Origin: Shewanella metallivivens
Lineage (GTDB): Bacteria > Pseudomonadota > Gammaproteobacteria > Enterobacterales > Shewanellaceae
Assembly: GCF_028750675.1 (NCBI RefSeq)
Contig: NZ_JAQQPZ010000015.1
Location: forward strand, 45,767-109,766
DNA: 64,000 bases
Direction of reading: 5' to 3'
Shown here: one piece after another, positions 34,778 through 44,179 of the stretch
How the letters are laid out: every line of letters starts with the position of its first letter
How positions within the stretch are numbered: position 1 is the stretch's first letter
Position numbers and translations under genes: made by a program
The notes under the pieces: model-generated
The model's database searches: none
The model's input: only the letters and a program-made list of their open reading frames with translations
Told to the model about the DNA's origin: nothing

Positions 34778-35725
34778 ATGCCAGTGTCGAACGTATCTCA
34801 GCCTTATGCGGCGATAACGTTAGGATCTAACAGTTTTAATATGTTAGTTGCTCAAACCGTAGGCCATAAACCTACCGTTATCGCCAAATATAAACGTAAA
34901 GTGCGCCTAGCCGAAGGCATTGGTGATGATGGTTACTTGTCTGAAGATGTTATGCTGCGAGGCTTAGACTGTTTAGCCATGTTTGCATCAATGCTTGAGC
35001 AACATCATATAGCCAGTGATAACGTCGCTGTATTTGCCACGGCGACGTTACGGGTTATCAATAATGCCGATGAGTTTCATCGTCGCGCGTTGCCCATCTT
35101 GCTGCACCCCATCGAAGTGATTTCTGGCCTGCGTGAAGCAGAACTGATTTATCAAGGTATGGTCGCAACAACACAAGGTGATGGCCGTCGTTTAGTGATT
35201 GATATTGGTGGTGCGAGCACCGAGTTTATTATTGGTGATGGCAGCAAAGTGTTGTTTAAAACCAGTGTACCGATGGGCTGTGTGTTGTTTAATCAGCGTT
35301 TTTTTAATCAATATCCATTGCAAAATATTGATTTTGAACAAGCCATTGAATACGTCAATGTGATGATGAGTGAACATCTTGAGCAACTATTGTTGCTGGG
35401 ATGGCAAGCTGTGCTTGGCGCTTCAGGTGCAGTGCAATCGGTTGTGTCAGTCTTACAACACAGGCAATGTTCAGCCATTATCACTCAACAGACTTTATTG
35501 GCTTTTAAGGCCGAAATTTTGGCACAACATGATGCGAGTTTAGCGGGCATAAACGGCCTTGATCCTGAACAAGCACCTACCTTTGCCGCAGGTGTTGCGA
35601 TACTAATCGCGTTGTTTGAAAGCTTGTCTATCAACAGTTTGCATCTTGCTGGTGGAGCGTTGCGTGAAGGTGTATTGCAACTATTGGCCGATAGAATTGC
35701 TGCTAAGCAACTCGATAAAGAATGA
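34778..35725 (+). CDS. gppA: Ppx/GppA-family phosphatase, single-domain form
   Basis: The 315 residues cover the two ASKHA-fold lobes of exopolyphosphatase/guanosine pentaphosphatase: TLGSNSFNMLV, the catalytic-Glu segment SGLREAELIYQG, the phosphate loop DIGGASTEFI and a late LAGGALREG. E. coli GppA and Ppx are about 500 residues with an HD-like C-terminal domain; that half is absent here, and the gene ends normally before a terminator. The start directly follows the rhlB stop. Substrate (pppGpp or polyphosphate) is uncertain; the symbol is by position and family. Confidence 0.82.
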   Translation: MPVSNVSQPYAAITLGSNSFNMLVAQTVGHKPTVIAKYKRKVRLAEGIGDDGYLSEDVMLRGLDCLAMFASMLEQHHIASDNVAVFATATLRVINNADEFHRRALPILLHPIEVISGLREAELIYQGMVATTQGDGRRLVIDIGGASTEFIIGDGSKVLFKTSVPMGCVLFNQRFFNQYPLQNIDFEQAIEYVNVMMSEHLEQLLLLGWQAVLGASGAVQSVVSVLQHRQCSAIITQQTLLAFKAEILAQHDASLAGINGLDPEQAPTFAAGVAILIALFESLSINSLHLAGGALREGVLQLLADRIAAKQLDKE

Positions 35726-35746
35726 CTTGGGCATTTTTAACATAAA

Positions 35747-35777
35747 AATAGGTCGCCATGGCGACCTATTTTTTTGG
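35747..35777 (+). terminator. Bidirectional terminator between gppA and the thioredoxin-fold gene
   Basis: A perfect palindrome (arms AATAGGTCGCCA) is followed on the plus strand by seven T and on the minus strand by TTTTTA, serving both convergent genes. Confidence 0.88.
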
Positions 35778-35801
35778 GTTTATTAAAATATTAAAAAATA
35801 A

Positions 35802-36353
35802 TTATTTTAATATTTCAACAAGGTCTGCTTCCAAAGTGACTTTTGGACGTTCAACAATCCGGCCTAACTCATTAGCTTGTTGTTTAACAATAAAGGTTGG
35901 AATACGGCTAAATGCATACTTAGCGGCCAGTCCTTCAGAGTCTTGTTTGTTACGATCAACACCGATGTATTCTACTTGAATATTAGGGTTGGCAGCGGCT
36001 TCAAGTACGCGCATAAAGTGCGGCGTTTCACGGTGGCAATCTGGGCACCAAGTACCAATAATAACAGTAATTTGCGTCGGTTTATCAATGGCTTTAAGTG
36101 CTGCTACGGCTTGTGCATCAACTTGATAACTGGCAAAACCGTCGGCGTAGCCGGGTAATGTGGTCGTTAGGGTTTGCGGTTCAATTACACCGGTTAAAAT
36201 CACTTCTTCTTTCTCCTCGCTGCATGTCGCAATAAAGCCTTGTTGATCTTCTTCAAACGCGCAACCTGAATTTGCGGATACCGTCATCGGTAATAATTGC
36301 GTGCTAAAAAAGAGTACGCTAGTGGCTAAAAATGTTTTAACGTTATTGTGCAT
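35802..36353 (-). CDS. Exported thioredoxin-fold protein with CPDC motif
   Basis: A 183-residue protein with a signal peptide (1-28, ending VSA-NS) and a thioredoxin domain in the C-terminal half. The redox motif is C103-P-D-C106 (GTWCPDCHRETPHF) and a cis-Pro occurs in SRIPTFIV. Two further cysteines (C31 and C44) lie in the mature N terminus and may form a structural disulfide. It is probably a periplasmic disulfide reductase or isomerase; the partner is unknown. It is transcribed alone; GAGG precedes the ATG. Confidence 0.83.
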   Translation of the reverse strand: MHNNVKTFLATSVLFFSTQLLPMTVSANSGCAFEEDQQGFIATCSEEKEEVILTGVIEPQTLTTTLPGYADGFASYQVDAQAVAALKAIDKPTQITVIIGTWCPDCHRETPHFMRVLEAAANPNIQVEYIGVDRNKQDSEGLAAKYAFSRIPTFIVKQQANELGRIVERPKVTLEADLVEILK

Positions 36354-36465
36354 GATAATGCCTCGTTTAAGAAGAAAATACTTGGAGATAATGCTTGCGT
36401 GTATTCAAACATGCTAATGATTATCTGTTAAGGCTAAGATGGTGTTGATGCTAGCTAGATCACTA

Positions 36466-36500
36466 AAAAAATAAAGCCAATCATTGAGATGATTGGCTTT
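36466..36500 (-). terminator. Rho-independent terminator of hemB
   Basis: The arms AAAGCCAATCAT and ATGATTGGCTTT with a TGAG loop, followed on the minus strand by ATTTTTTT, 37 bp after the hemB stop. Confidence 0.87.
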
Positions 36501-36536
36501 GTTTTTAATCACTGAAATTAAATTGAACAATTGATA

Positions 36537-37547
36537 CTAATTGTGTTCTTTTAACCACTGCGCAGCACGTTTGGCAAAGTAAGTTAGGATGCCATCAGCA
36601 CCAGCGCGCTTAAAGCAAAGTAATGATTCCATTACAATGGCTTTTTCAGCTAGCCAGCCATTTTGAATCGCGGCCATGTGCATAGCGTATTCACCGCTGA
36701 CTTGATATGCAAAAGTCGGTACAGCGAGTTCTGTTTTGACTCGGCGAACGATATCTAAATAAGGCATACCTGGTTTCACCATCACCATGTCAGCACCTTC
36801 CTGAATATCCAGTGCGACTTCGTGTAATGCCTCATCACTGTTGGCTGGATCCATCTGGTAACTATGCTTGTTGCCACCTTTTAAGTTGCCTGCAGAGCCG
36901 ACAGCATCACGGAAAGGCCCATAGTAACTTGAAGAATATTTAGCGGAGTACGCCATGATTTGGGTGTTCACAAAACCCTTTTCTTCTAATGCTTCGCGAA
37001 TCGCGCCAATACGGCCGTCCATCATGTCTGATGGCGCAACGATATCGGCACCGGCTTCGGCGTGAGATAAGGCTTGTTTAACTAAGATTTCCGTAGTGAT
37101 GTCATTAAGGATGTAACCGGTGTCATCAATAATGCCGTCTTGACCGTGTGTGGTAAACGGGTCTAATGCCACGTCCGTCATAACGCCTAACTGCGGAAAG
37201 GCTTGTTTTAGTTCACGTACGGCACGTTGTACTAAGCCGTCTGGATTGTAAGACTCTTCTGCCATTAAGCTTTTTTTATCCACAGGCGTCACAGGGAATA
37301 AAGCAATCAGTGGGATCCCTAACTCAACTAACTCGGCAGCTTCTTTTAATAACAAGTCAATGGAGTAACGTTCAACACCCGGCATAGAGGCCACTTTTTC
37401 AGTACGCTGAAAGCCTTCTAATACAAACATAGGGTAAATAAGGTCATTTACCGTTAGCGTGTTTTCAGACATTAAGCGACGGCTAAAATCATGTTTACGC
37501 ATGCGGCGCATTCTGCGCTGAGGAAAGGCACTAGTAATAATATTCAA
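36537..37547 (-). CDS. hemB: Delta-aminolevulinic acid dehydratase (porphobilinogen synthase)
   Basis: HemB joins two aminolevulinate molecules into porphobilinogen. The two active-site lysines are K203 (AYSAKYSSSYYGPF) and K258 (MVMVKPGMPYL), counting from the TTG at 37547. The metal-site region reads DVALDPFTTHGQDG, the Asp form of magnesium-dependent enzymes, not the Cys-rich zinc form. I chose TTG at 37547 because AGGAG lies six bases upstream; the longer open frame would overlap the upstream GGDEF gene. Length 336 is normal. Confidence 0.95.
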   Translation of the reverse strand: MNIITSAFPQRRMRRMRKHDFSRRLMSENTLTVNDLIYPMFVLEGFQRTEKVASMPGVERYSIDLLLKEAAELVELGIPLIALFPVTPVDKKSLMAEESYNPDGLVQRAVRELKQAFPQLGVMTDVALDPFTTHGQDGIIDDTGYILNDITTEILVKQALSHAEAGADIVAPSDMMDGRIGAIREALEEKGFVNTQIMAYSAKYSSSYYGPFRDAVGSAGNLKGGNKHSYQMDPANSDEALHEVALDIQEGADMVMVKPGMPYLDIVRRVKTELAVPTFAYQVSGEYAMHMAAIQNGWLAEKAIVMESLLCFKRAGADGILTYFAKRAAQWLKEHN

Positions 37548-37561
37548 TTTCGACTCCTGGA

Positions 37562-39481
37562 TTAAATCTGGTCTGCTTTGAGGGTGTAATAACACACTTT
37601 GTTTCGGCCACTGCGTTTTGCTTGATACAGGGCTTTATCTGCTTGCTCGAGTAATAACATGGGGTGCTCATCGCTGTCGATAATATCTGCACTCACACCA
37701 ATACTTACCGTTAACGGTATATGATTATCGTTATGTACTATATTTGATTCGCTAATTGCTTGGCGGATCTGTTCGGCAACTTGTTGGGCACCTTCCGCTT
37801 CGGTACTTGGCAGGATGATAGCAAACTCTTCACCACCAAAACGTGATACGAGATCGGTTGGGCGCTTTAAATATTCATTCAATATTTTAGCAATCATTTT
37901 AATGGTGTAGTCACCAGTAAGATGGCCAAATTTATCATTAATGTCTTTAAATTTGTCGATATCTACCATCAAAAGTGCCATTGGTGTTTGCTGACGACGG
38001 CTAATGCGCCCCTCAGCAAGGAGGCGACGGTCGAAGGCATTACGATTTTTTACCCCAGTGAGACTGTCAATGGTATTTTGCTCAGTCAGTTTTTGGTTTG
38101 CTTCGTTAAGTTCTCTTAGCGTGATTTCTAGCTCTAACGTGCGCTCTTGGACCATTTGTTCGAGTTTTTCACTGTTTTCTGACTCAGCGAGCAATGCTTG
38201 TTCGCGAGTTTCTCTGATGCGTTGTGCCTGCTCCAGTGCTTGTTGCTGAATTTTAAACTTGGCTTTACGCTCATCGTTGTAACGTAATGCGAGCACGCCC
38301 GCCATAATGATCACCTCACAAGTTAGCCCTATCATGGTGGGGACGTGAGGTGCGATATTAAGCTTTAACAAGCCGAGATACAGTAAGCCAGTCATGATGC
38401 AACCCACCAATAAGGCAATTCTGCCTATGGCGTATAAAGTGGCATTGCGTTGACCGACAAACGCCTGAATAAGTGAAAATGTCACTAAGATGGTACTAAT
38501 GGTTAATACGACAAAGACTAAGATATAAATCGCTGAGCTATAAGGCATAAATGGCATTACAGCGGCAAGCGAAAATGCCATGAAAGCCATTACTCGGCAA
38601 ATACGCAGCATTTTGAGATTATGGTATTTAAGCTGTAACACTTTTTCGGTAAACATTAAGGAAAACCCCAATGTTAATGGAATGACAAAGGTAAAGATGT
38701 ATTGCTGCATTATGGGCCAATTAGGCCATAAATAACGAAATGAAACACCATGTATGCTGGCTGTAAGTAAGGTTAGCCCTAGCACATAGCCGCTATAATA
38801 ACTGTAGCTGAACGACAATGAAGCAAAGGCGATAAATAAACTGAATAGGCTAATCGCAATTAATAATCCAATTTGCAAACCAATATATAAGTTTTTGGTT
38901 TCAGTTATTTGAGTTAAATCATTTGGTGACCATAACACCATCGGTGTATTAACACTGCCTAGGCTGTCTATTTTGATATAAAACTTGTGAGTATCACCGG
39001 GTTGTAAATCAATAGGATATAAAAAAATATTACTTTGCAGCGGGCGGTGAGTGAAGGGAAGTGAGTCACCCATTTTTTCAGCGCCAATTAATTCACCATT
39101 AATAAAGTGATAAATCACAATACTGTCGAGTAGTGGATTATCTAAAGCGATAATCCGTGTGAGGTAATCATCGGGGTTATAAATACTGAATGTCAGCCAG
39201 TAATTACTTACACCTATTTGATTTGGCTTATCATTGGGTAATTTCTTCCAGGTGTTTGCAGGTTGCTCTAACAGTTTGGTGAGCTGGCTGATATCTTTAC
39301 TATTATTTATATAAACCCAGTCTTTTAAATCAATTTTAGTAATTGAATCAGAGGTTAACCTTAAAGGCACCGTTTGTATTGCGTTTGCCCAACAGAGTTG
39401 GCTCAACAGTAATAAACATAAGCCCAATATAAGGGTTAAGCTGCTTTTTAATGATAAACCTGCACCGTTAAGCCTCTTCAT
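37562..39481 (-). CDS. 7TMR-DISM sensor diguanylate cyclase (GGDEF)
   Basis: A 639-residue inner-membrane protein: signal-like helix (about 12-33), periplasmic 7TMR-DISMED2-type sensor domain (about 45-195), seven membrane helices (about 200-400), a coiled coil (about 405-475) and a C-terminal GGDEF domain. The active-site motif is G549-G-E-E-F553, and the inhibitory I-site R540-P-T-D543 is present, so it is predicted to make c-di-GMP with feedback control. It overlaps tatD by one base and lies 14 bp before hemB. The signal sensed is unknown. Confidence 0.9.
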   Translation of the reverse strand: MKRLNGAGLSLKSSLTLILGLCLLLLSQLCWANAIQTVPLRLTSDSITKIDLKDWVYINNSKDISQLTKLLEQPANTWKKLPNDKPNQIGVSNYWLTFSIYNPDDYLTRIIALDNPLLDSIVIYHFINGELIGAEKMGDSLPFTHRPLQSNIFLYPIDLQPGDTHKFYIKIDSLGSVNTPMVLWSPNDLTQITETKNLYIGLQIGLLIAISLFSLFIAFASLSFSYSYYSGYVLGLTLLTASIHGVSFRYLWPNWPIMQQYIFTFVIPLTLGFSLMFTEKVLQLKYHNLKMLRICRVMAFMAFSLAAVMPFMPYSSAIYILVFVVLTISTILVTFSLIQAFVGQRNATLYAIGRIALLVGCIMTGLLYLGLLKLNIAPHVPTMIGLTCEVIIMAGVLALRYNDERKAKFKIQQQALEQAQRIRETREQALLAESENSEKLEQMVQERTLELEITLRELNEANQKLTEQNTIDSLTGVKNRNAFDRRLLAEGRISRRQQTPMALLMVDIDKFKDINDKFGHLTGDYTIKMIAKILNEYLKRPTDLVSRFGGEEFAIILPSTEAEGAQQVAEQIRQAISESNIVHNDNHIPLTVSIGVSADIIDSDEHPMLLLEQADKALYQAKRSGRNKVCYYTLKADQI

Positions 39482-40296
39482 TAATCGTCAACCATCAGTG
39501 GGGGGACGTTCAACCCAAAAAACTCACTGCTATTTCGATAACAATGTTGCGCCAGTTCATTAGGTGTTTGTTGGCGTAGAGCCGCCATACACTCAACAAT
39601 ATAAGGTAAATATTGCGGCAGATTTTTACTCGACTTAGGCTTAGGGCGCATGCTGCGAGGTAATAAATAGGGGCTGTCAGTTTCAGCCATTATGCGGTTG
39701 TTAGGAATAAGTGGTACTAACGTCGCGAGTTCTTGCCCACGACGCTCATCGCAAATCCAGCCAGTAATACCAATATATAAATCGGCATGTAAACAGGCTT
39801 CAAGTTCCTCTTTTGTGCCGGTAAAACAATGTAATAAGCCCTTAGGTAATGCGCTGCGATATTCATTCACAATGGCAATAAAGTCTTGATGGGCATCGCG
39901 ACAGTGCATTAACACTGGCATATTGAGTTCACAAGCTAACGCTAATTGTTCGGCAAAGGCTTGTCGTTGAGCAGGCCGTGGAGAAAAATCACGATTATAG
40001 TCTAGGCCGCATTCACCAATGGCAACAACACTTGGCTGTGCTGTAAGTTGTCTAAGCGTATGGCGACTTTGGGGCTGCCAAGTTGATGCATGATGAGGGT
40101 GAACACCTGCGGTACTGAATAATTGCTGGGGATATTGTTGGCAAACAGCGCTGGCTTCAGCGCTTTCATCTAAATCGCTGCCAATAACGATTAGCGGCGA
40201 AACATGTTGTTTTGCCGCATCATGAATGATCGAATCTATGTCGTGTTTTAACCTTTCGCTAAGCAGGTTAACCGCGATATCGATGTATTGAGTCAT
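39481..40296 (-). CDS. tatD: TatD-family metal-dependent DNase
   Basis: TatD-family proteins are cytoplasmic TIM-barrel nucleases/hydrolases, not export components. The 271 residues carry the metal ligands expected: an early D (in DIAVNL, replacing the usual DxHxH), GVHPHHAS, GECGLDYNRDFSP, LMHCRDAH, LLHCFTG and ETDSPYL. The early motif is DIAVN where canonical members have DtHcH or DigaNL; DIAVNL fits E. coli TatD itself. It begins the tatD-GGDEF-hemB run and follows a secreted protein gene by 19 bp. Confidence 0.9.
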   Translation of the reverse strand: MTQYIDIAVNLLSERLKHDIDSIIHDAAKQHVSPLIVIGSDLDESAEASAVCQQYPQQLFSTAGVHPHHASTWQPQSRHTLRQLTAQPSVVAIGECGLDYNRDFSPRPAQRQAFAEQLALACELNMPVLMHCRDAHQDFIAIVNEYRSALPKGLLHCFTGTKEELEACLHADLYIGITGWICDERRGQELATLVPLIPNNRIMAETDSPYLLPRSMRPKPKSSKNLPQYLPYIVECMAALRQQTPNELAQHCYRNSSEFFGLNVPPLMVDD

Positions 40297-40315
40297 AAGA
40301 ATAAAATGGCCTAGG

Positions 40316-40885
40316 CTACTTTAATCGTTTCACTCGGGTGGTTGCATTACGCTCATCACTGCCCATTAAAAATGAGTTAAGTGCACCCGTTTCAATATAG
40401 ATATCGTGACCTTTTTTGACTTTGTAGCGCTCTGCGTTTGTTTGCTTCCACACTTGACCATTATCTAAGGTCACAATGAGGGCACCGCCAGGTGCTTTAG
40501 AGACATCGGCAACAGTAAAATACAAGCGGTTGACTTCATCTTCGATGACTTTTTTCTGTAAACCAAAATCTTCAACACTTAGCTCAGGTGATGCTACTGC
40601 GGGAGCTGAAGCGGCAACAGGTGTTACAGGTTGAGAAGGTGTGCTGGCTACTGCCGGTGCAACAGGAGCCTGAGCAACAGCGACTACAGCGGGTGTTGTC
40701 GCTTTTATAGGGAGGCTTATATTCGCGCTTGGTTTAGCGTTTGCGGCGAGTTGGTCATAGCAACTCAGGCGCTCTTTGTTATTGGTTTTTTGGGCACAAA
40801 AAGAAAGTTGTTCGCCAAGTTGAGTGTTGGCCTGTGCGTTAACTGATATCAATAATATACCAGTGACAATTAAACTTAAGCGCAT
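40316..40885 (-). CDS. Exported protein with N-terminal CxxxxxxxRLxCYD motif
   Basis: No named family is certain. The 189-residue protein has a signal peptide (ending VNAQA), then SFCAQKTNNKERLSCYDQLA, a motif seen in many exported proteobacterial proteins of unknown function where the two Cys likely form a disulfide. A Pro/Ala/Val-rich linker (about 55-100) follows. The C-terminal domain contains VTLDNGQVWKQT and a basic end, resembling an SH3-like or OB-like small beta domain. It is 19 bp upstream of tatD on the same strand. Confidence 0.7.
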   Translation of the reverse strand: MRLSLIVTGILLISVNAQANTQLGEQLSFCAQKTNNKERLSCYDQLAANAKPSANISLPIKATTPAVVAVAQAPVAPAVASTPSQPVTPVAASAPAVASPELSVEDFGLQKKVIEDEVNRLYFTVADVSKAPGGALIVTLDNGQVWKQTNAERYKVKKGHDIYIETGALNSFLMGSDERNATTRVKRLK

Positions 40886-40965
40886 TGTTATTCCTTATTA
40901 TTATTTATGACCTGCCTGTAGAACATTTAAGTTTACTTTTTATTGCAACGTTCAAAAGGCCTAAC

Positions 40966-40992
40966 AAAAAAATGGCCAATTAAGGCCATTTT
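40966..40992 (-). terminator. Rho-independent terminator of the ubi-tat cluster
   Basis: The arms AAATGGCC and GGCCATTT directly after the tatC stop, followed on the minus strand by TTTTTTTG. Confidence 0.85.
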
Positions 40993-40994
40993 TA

Positions 40995-41750
40995 TTAGCT
41001 ATCAGCGTGCTCGTTTTCTGGCACGTCATCTTCATCTTCTTTTTTACTGTAAAAACGTGCCGCTATCAAGCCACCCTCAAACAATAACAGCATTGGTACG
41101 GCTAGCATAGTCTGAGAAATAATATCTGGGGGTGTTAATAGCATACCAATCACAAAGGCACCCACTACGATGTAAGGGCGCTTTTGGCGCAGCTCATCAG
41201 GGGTTGTTGCGCCTGCCCAGCATAACAGTACGACGGCTACCGGTATTTCAAAAGCTAATCCAAAAGCAAAAAAGAGCTTTAAAATAAAACTTAAGTAACT
41301 ACTAATGTCTGTTGCAACTTGGACTCCTTCGGGAGCAACACTGGTAAAAAAACCAAACACAACAGGAAATACAATGTAGTAGGCAAATGCGATACCTAAA
41401 TAAAATAACAAGGTGCTACTGGTTAATAGGGGCACAACCAAGCGTTTTTCATGCTTGTATAACCCTGGGGCTACAAATGACCATATTTGATAGAGCACAT
41501 AAGGGATAGCAATAAAAAATGCTAACACCAGTGTTAGTTTAAAAGGGGCAAAAAACGGTGCGGCTACATCGGTTGCAATCATGCTGCCAGTTTCTGGGAG
41601 CGAGCGCATCAAAGGTAGTGCGATGTAGTGATAAATATCGTTTGCCCAATACACAATAGCAATGAATACAAGTAATACACTGCCAATAGCTTTGAGCAAT
41701 TTATTCCGTAATTCAAGTAAATGGCTGATAAGCGGTTGCTGTTGCGACAT
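40995..41750 (-). CDS. tatC: Sec-independent translocase subunit TatC
   Basis: TatC is the inner-membrane receptor for twin-arginine signal peptides. The 251 residues show six membrane segments and the conserved SHLLELRNKLLKA, FAPFKLTLVLAFF and FVAPGLYKHEKR segments; FAFGLAFEIPV carries the conserved Glu of helix 4. It is the last gene of tatABC, 3 bp after tatB, and is followed at once by a terminator. Confidence 0.97.
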   Translation of the reverse strand: MSQQQPLISHLLELRNKLLKAIGSVLLVFIAIVYWANDIYHYIALPLMRSLPETGSMIATDVAAPFFAPFKLTLVLAFFIAIPYVLYQIWSFVAPGLYKHEKRLVVPLLTSSTLLFYLGIAFAYYIVFPVVFGFFTSVAPEGVQVATDISSYLSFILKLFFAFGLAFEIPVAVVLLCWAGATTPDELRQKRPYIVVGAFVIGMLLTPPDIISQTMLAVPMLLLFEGGLIAARFYSKKEDEDDVPENEHADS

Positions 41751-41753
41751 GAA

Positions 41754-42167
41754 TTATCCGTTAGATTTAGGAGGTGAACTGTTCTCAGTCGTTTTTTCGG
41801 CTGGTAGCTCCACTGTCGGGCTCGATGTTGATGCTGTCTCGGTGGCTGGCGTTTTAGGCGAATCGTCTTCAACTTTGTAAGGTCGGTTAACTGATTCAGC
41901 AGCTTGCTTTAACTGATCAATCGACTCTTTCAACTCAGGCGATAAATTGGCTAAACCTTTGCTTTCCGCTTTTTTTAAGTCAGCATGTAACTGCTCGATT
42001 TTAAGTTCTTGCTCGAGTTCATCTTTGACAGAGTTAGCCATGCGCTTGAGGGCGCGTATCCAACCTGTTACCGAACGTACCGCCACTGGTAATCTTTCGG
42101 GGCCGAGAACAACTAGCCCCAAAATACCAATCAGCAGCAGCTCCATAAAGCCGATACCGTCAAACAT
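41754..42167 (-). CDS. tatB: Sec-independent translocase subunit TatB
   Basis: TatB forms the substrate-binding complex with TatC. The 137 residues start MFDGIGFMELLLIGILGLVVLGPERLP: one N-terminal membrane helix with the conserved Glu (E9) and the hinge GPERLP, then an amphipathic helix (VRSVTGWIRALKRMA) and an acidic, Pro/Thr/Ser-rich tail. It lies between tatA (6 bp) and tatC (3 bp). Confidence 0.95.
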   Translation of the reverse strand: MFDGIGFMELLLIGILGLVVLGPERLPVAVRSVTGWIRALKRMANSVKDELEQELKIEQLHADLKKAESKGLANLSPELKESIDQLKQAAESVNRPYKVEDDSPKTPATETASTSSPTVELPAEKTTENSSPPKSNG

Positions 42168-42173
42168 AATAAA

Positions 42174-42419
42174 TTACGCCTGTTTATCTTTAGATTCAGG
42201 TTGCTTTTCAGCTGCCTGTTGCGAAGTCGCTGCAGTCTGGTCTTGGTTTGGTTCTTTGTCTTCTAGTGATTTCTTCTCTTCTTCAGATGACATGGCACTT
42301 TTGAAGCCTTTTACTGCTCCACCCAAATCACCGCCTAAAGAACGAAGTTTTTTAGTTCCAAATAATAAAATGACAATTAACGCAACAATTAGAAGCTGCC
42401 AAATACTGATGCCGCCCAT
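42174..42419 (-). CDS. tatA: Sec-independent translocase subunit TatA
   Basis: TatA oligomers form the passage for folded Tat substrates. The 81-residue protein has one membrane helix (ISIWQLLIVALIVILLF), the hinge GTKKLRSLGGDLG, the amphipathic helix GGAVKGFKSAMS and a charged Gln/Lys-rich tail. The first Tat gene, it follows ubiB by 110 bp and may also have its own promoter there. Confidence 0.96.
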   Translation of the reverse strand: MGGISIWQLLIVALIVILLFGTKKLRSLGGDLGGAVKGFKSAMSSEEEKKSLEDKEPNQDQTAATSQQAAEKQPESKDKQA

Positions 42420-42529
42420 GAAGATTATCCTCTATATGTAAATAATGGTTTATGCATAACGTGATGTTACAAGGTTACAATACCATCCAATTCTTTAAGT
42501 ATTATGAACCTCTAATAAATTAGTGCTAG

Positions 42530-44179
42530 CTAAAATTTACGATTCTTTGGCCTAGATCGCCATCCGATTGCCCAAATCAACACACCAGCGCCAATACAGG
42601 TATATGCAGGCCATAGTGTAACGGTTTGTGAAATTAAAATTGTGCCACAGATCAATAATACCGCAGAGGTAATCAGTAGATAATTACTTTTGTGTGATTT
42701 CTGTTGGTAGCGCAAGTACTTATCTAACATTTGCTGTTGGGTACCAAGCAGCTTGCGGCCTAATTTTAAGTTGTCGTAAATGAGCTCTGGAAACTCAGGC
42801 AGTTTGTCTGCCCAAAATGGCGCGTTAGATTTTACTTTATTGAACATGGCTTTAGGGCCAACTTGCTCAGACATCCATTGTTCAAGAAAGGGTTTGGCCG
42901 TTTGCCATAAGTCTAATTGCGGATAAAGTTGACGACCTAAGCCTTCGATGTAAAGTAGGGTTTTTTCAAGTAATACCAGTTGTGGCTGCACAACGATGTC
43001 AAAATGGCGCGCGGTGCGGAACAGCTCTAATAACACATGGCCAAATGAAATCTCGTCTAATGGTTTATTAAACATGGGCTCACATACCACTTTTACAGCC
43101 TGTTCAAAAGCGATAATGTCGGTGTGCTCCGATACCCAACCCGATTCGATATACAGTTGGGCAATACGGTGGTAGTCGCGATTAAAAAAGGCTAAAAAGT
43201 TTTCTGCAAGGTAGCGTTTGTCGACCTCGGTTAAAGTCCCCATGATGCCGCAGTCTAGACCGATATAAAATGGGTCGTCAGGGTGTTCTCGGCTAATAAA
43301 AATGTTTCCAGGGTGCATGTCGGCATGGAAAAAATTATCACGAAAAACTTGAGTAAAAAACAGTTCTACGCCACGTTCTGCAAGCAATTTAAAGTTGGTG
43401 CCTTGGGCGCGTAGCGCTTCGGTGTCAGAGACAGGAATACCGTATATTCGTTCCATAACCATTAAGCGTTCATAGCTGTGTTCTTCATAGACAAAAGGCA
43501 CGTAAAGCGCATTCGAATCGATAAAGTTATTGCGTAATCTTATGGCATTCAGCGCTTCAAGTTTTAAGTTTAGCTCACCTAAAATCGTGGTTTGATAATC
43601 TTCAATCACTTCCGCAGGACGTAAACGGTTACCTTCACCGAGTATGGTTTCAAGTAAGTTTGCCGTTTGGGTCATTAATTGTAAGTCGGCCAGTATTTGC
43701 TGTTCTACGTTAGGACGAAGTATCTTAAGTACCACGTCTTTGCCGTTAGATTTTAATACTGCGGTATGCACTTGCGAAATAGACGCAGAGGCTAATGGGC
43801 TGTCGTCAAAATCATCAAAATAGGTGTCGATAGGGGCGCCAAGTTCGGCTTCAATCGCTTCGCGAGCAAGGGCTGAATCAAACGGCGGCACTCTATCTTG
43901 CAACATGGCAAGTTGGTAAGCCCATTCGTCGTCGAGTAAATCTCGACGAGTTGACAGCATTTGACCGAGTTTAATGTAAACCGGCCCTAGGTCTTGCATG
44001 GCGAGTTTTAAGCGTTCAGCAGGAGATTTACGTTTATGCTTATTGCGGATCCAAAATAGGCTGTTGCGCAAAATGACAAAATACCAAGGCTTTTTGTGTC
44101 GAGGAATGAGGTCATCTAAGCCAAAATGCAGAATGGTTTTAATGACATGGTAACCACGCCTGATACTTGCAAATGTCAT
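42530..44179 (-). CDS. ubiB: Ubiquinone biosynthesis kinase-like protein UbiB
   Basis: UbiB is an atypical ABC1/ADCK-family ATPase that supports aerobic ubiquinone synthesis at the membrane. The 549 residues contain the family KxGQ motif (YIKLGQMLSTRRDLL), the Ala-rich loop (ASASISQVHTA), VLKILRP, and HADMHPGN with GLDCGIMG as the catalytic and metal segments. Two C-terminal membrane helices lie at about 500-540. It overlaps ubiJ by four bases. Confidence 0.96.
   Translation of the reverse strand: MTFASIRRGYHVIKTILHFGLDDLIPRHKKPWYFVILRNSLFWIRNKHKRKSPAERLKLAMQDLGPVYIKLGQMLSTRRDLLDDEWAYQLAMLQDRVPPFDSALAREAIEAELGAPIDTYFDDFDDSPLASASISQVHTAVLKSNGKDVVLKILRPNVEQQILADLQLMTQTANLLETILGEGNRLRPAEVIEDYQTTILGELNLKLEALNAIRLRNNFIDSNALYVPFVYEEHSYERLMVMERIYGIPVSDTEALRAQGTNFKLLAERGVELFFTQVFRDNFFHADMHPGNIFISREHPDDPFYIGLDCGIMGTLTEVDKRYLAENFLAFFNRDYHRIAQLYIESGWVSEHTDIIAFEQAVKVVCEPMFNKPLDEISFGHVLLELFRTARHFDIVVQPQLVLLEKTLLYIEGLGRQLYPQLDLWQTAKPFLEQWMSEQVGPKAMFNKVKSNAPFWADKLPEFPELIYDNLKLGRKLLGTQQQMLDKYLRYQQKSHKSNYLLITSAVLLICGTILISQTVTLWPAYTCIGAGVLIWAIGWRSRPKNRKF

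Noticed and set aside
41947..42441. 164-aa plus-strand ORF across tatA-tatB
   Set aside because: Both tat genes are certain on the minus strand; the plus frame is Ser-rich shadow sequence.
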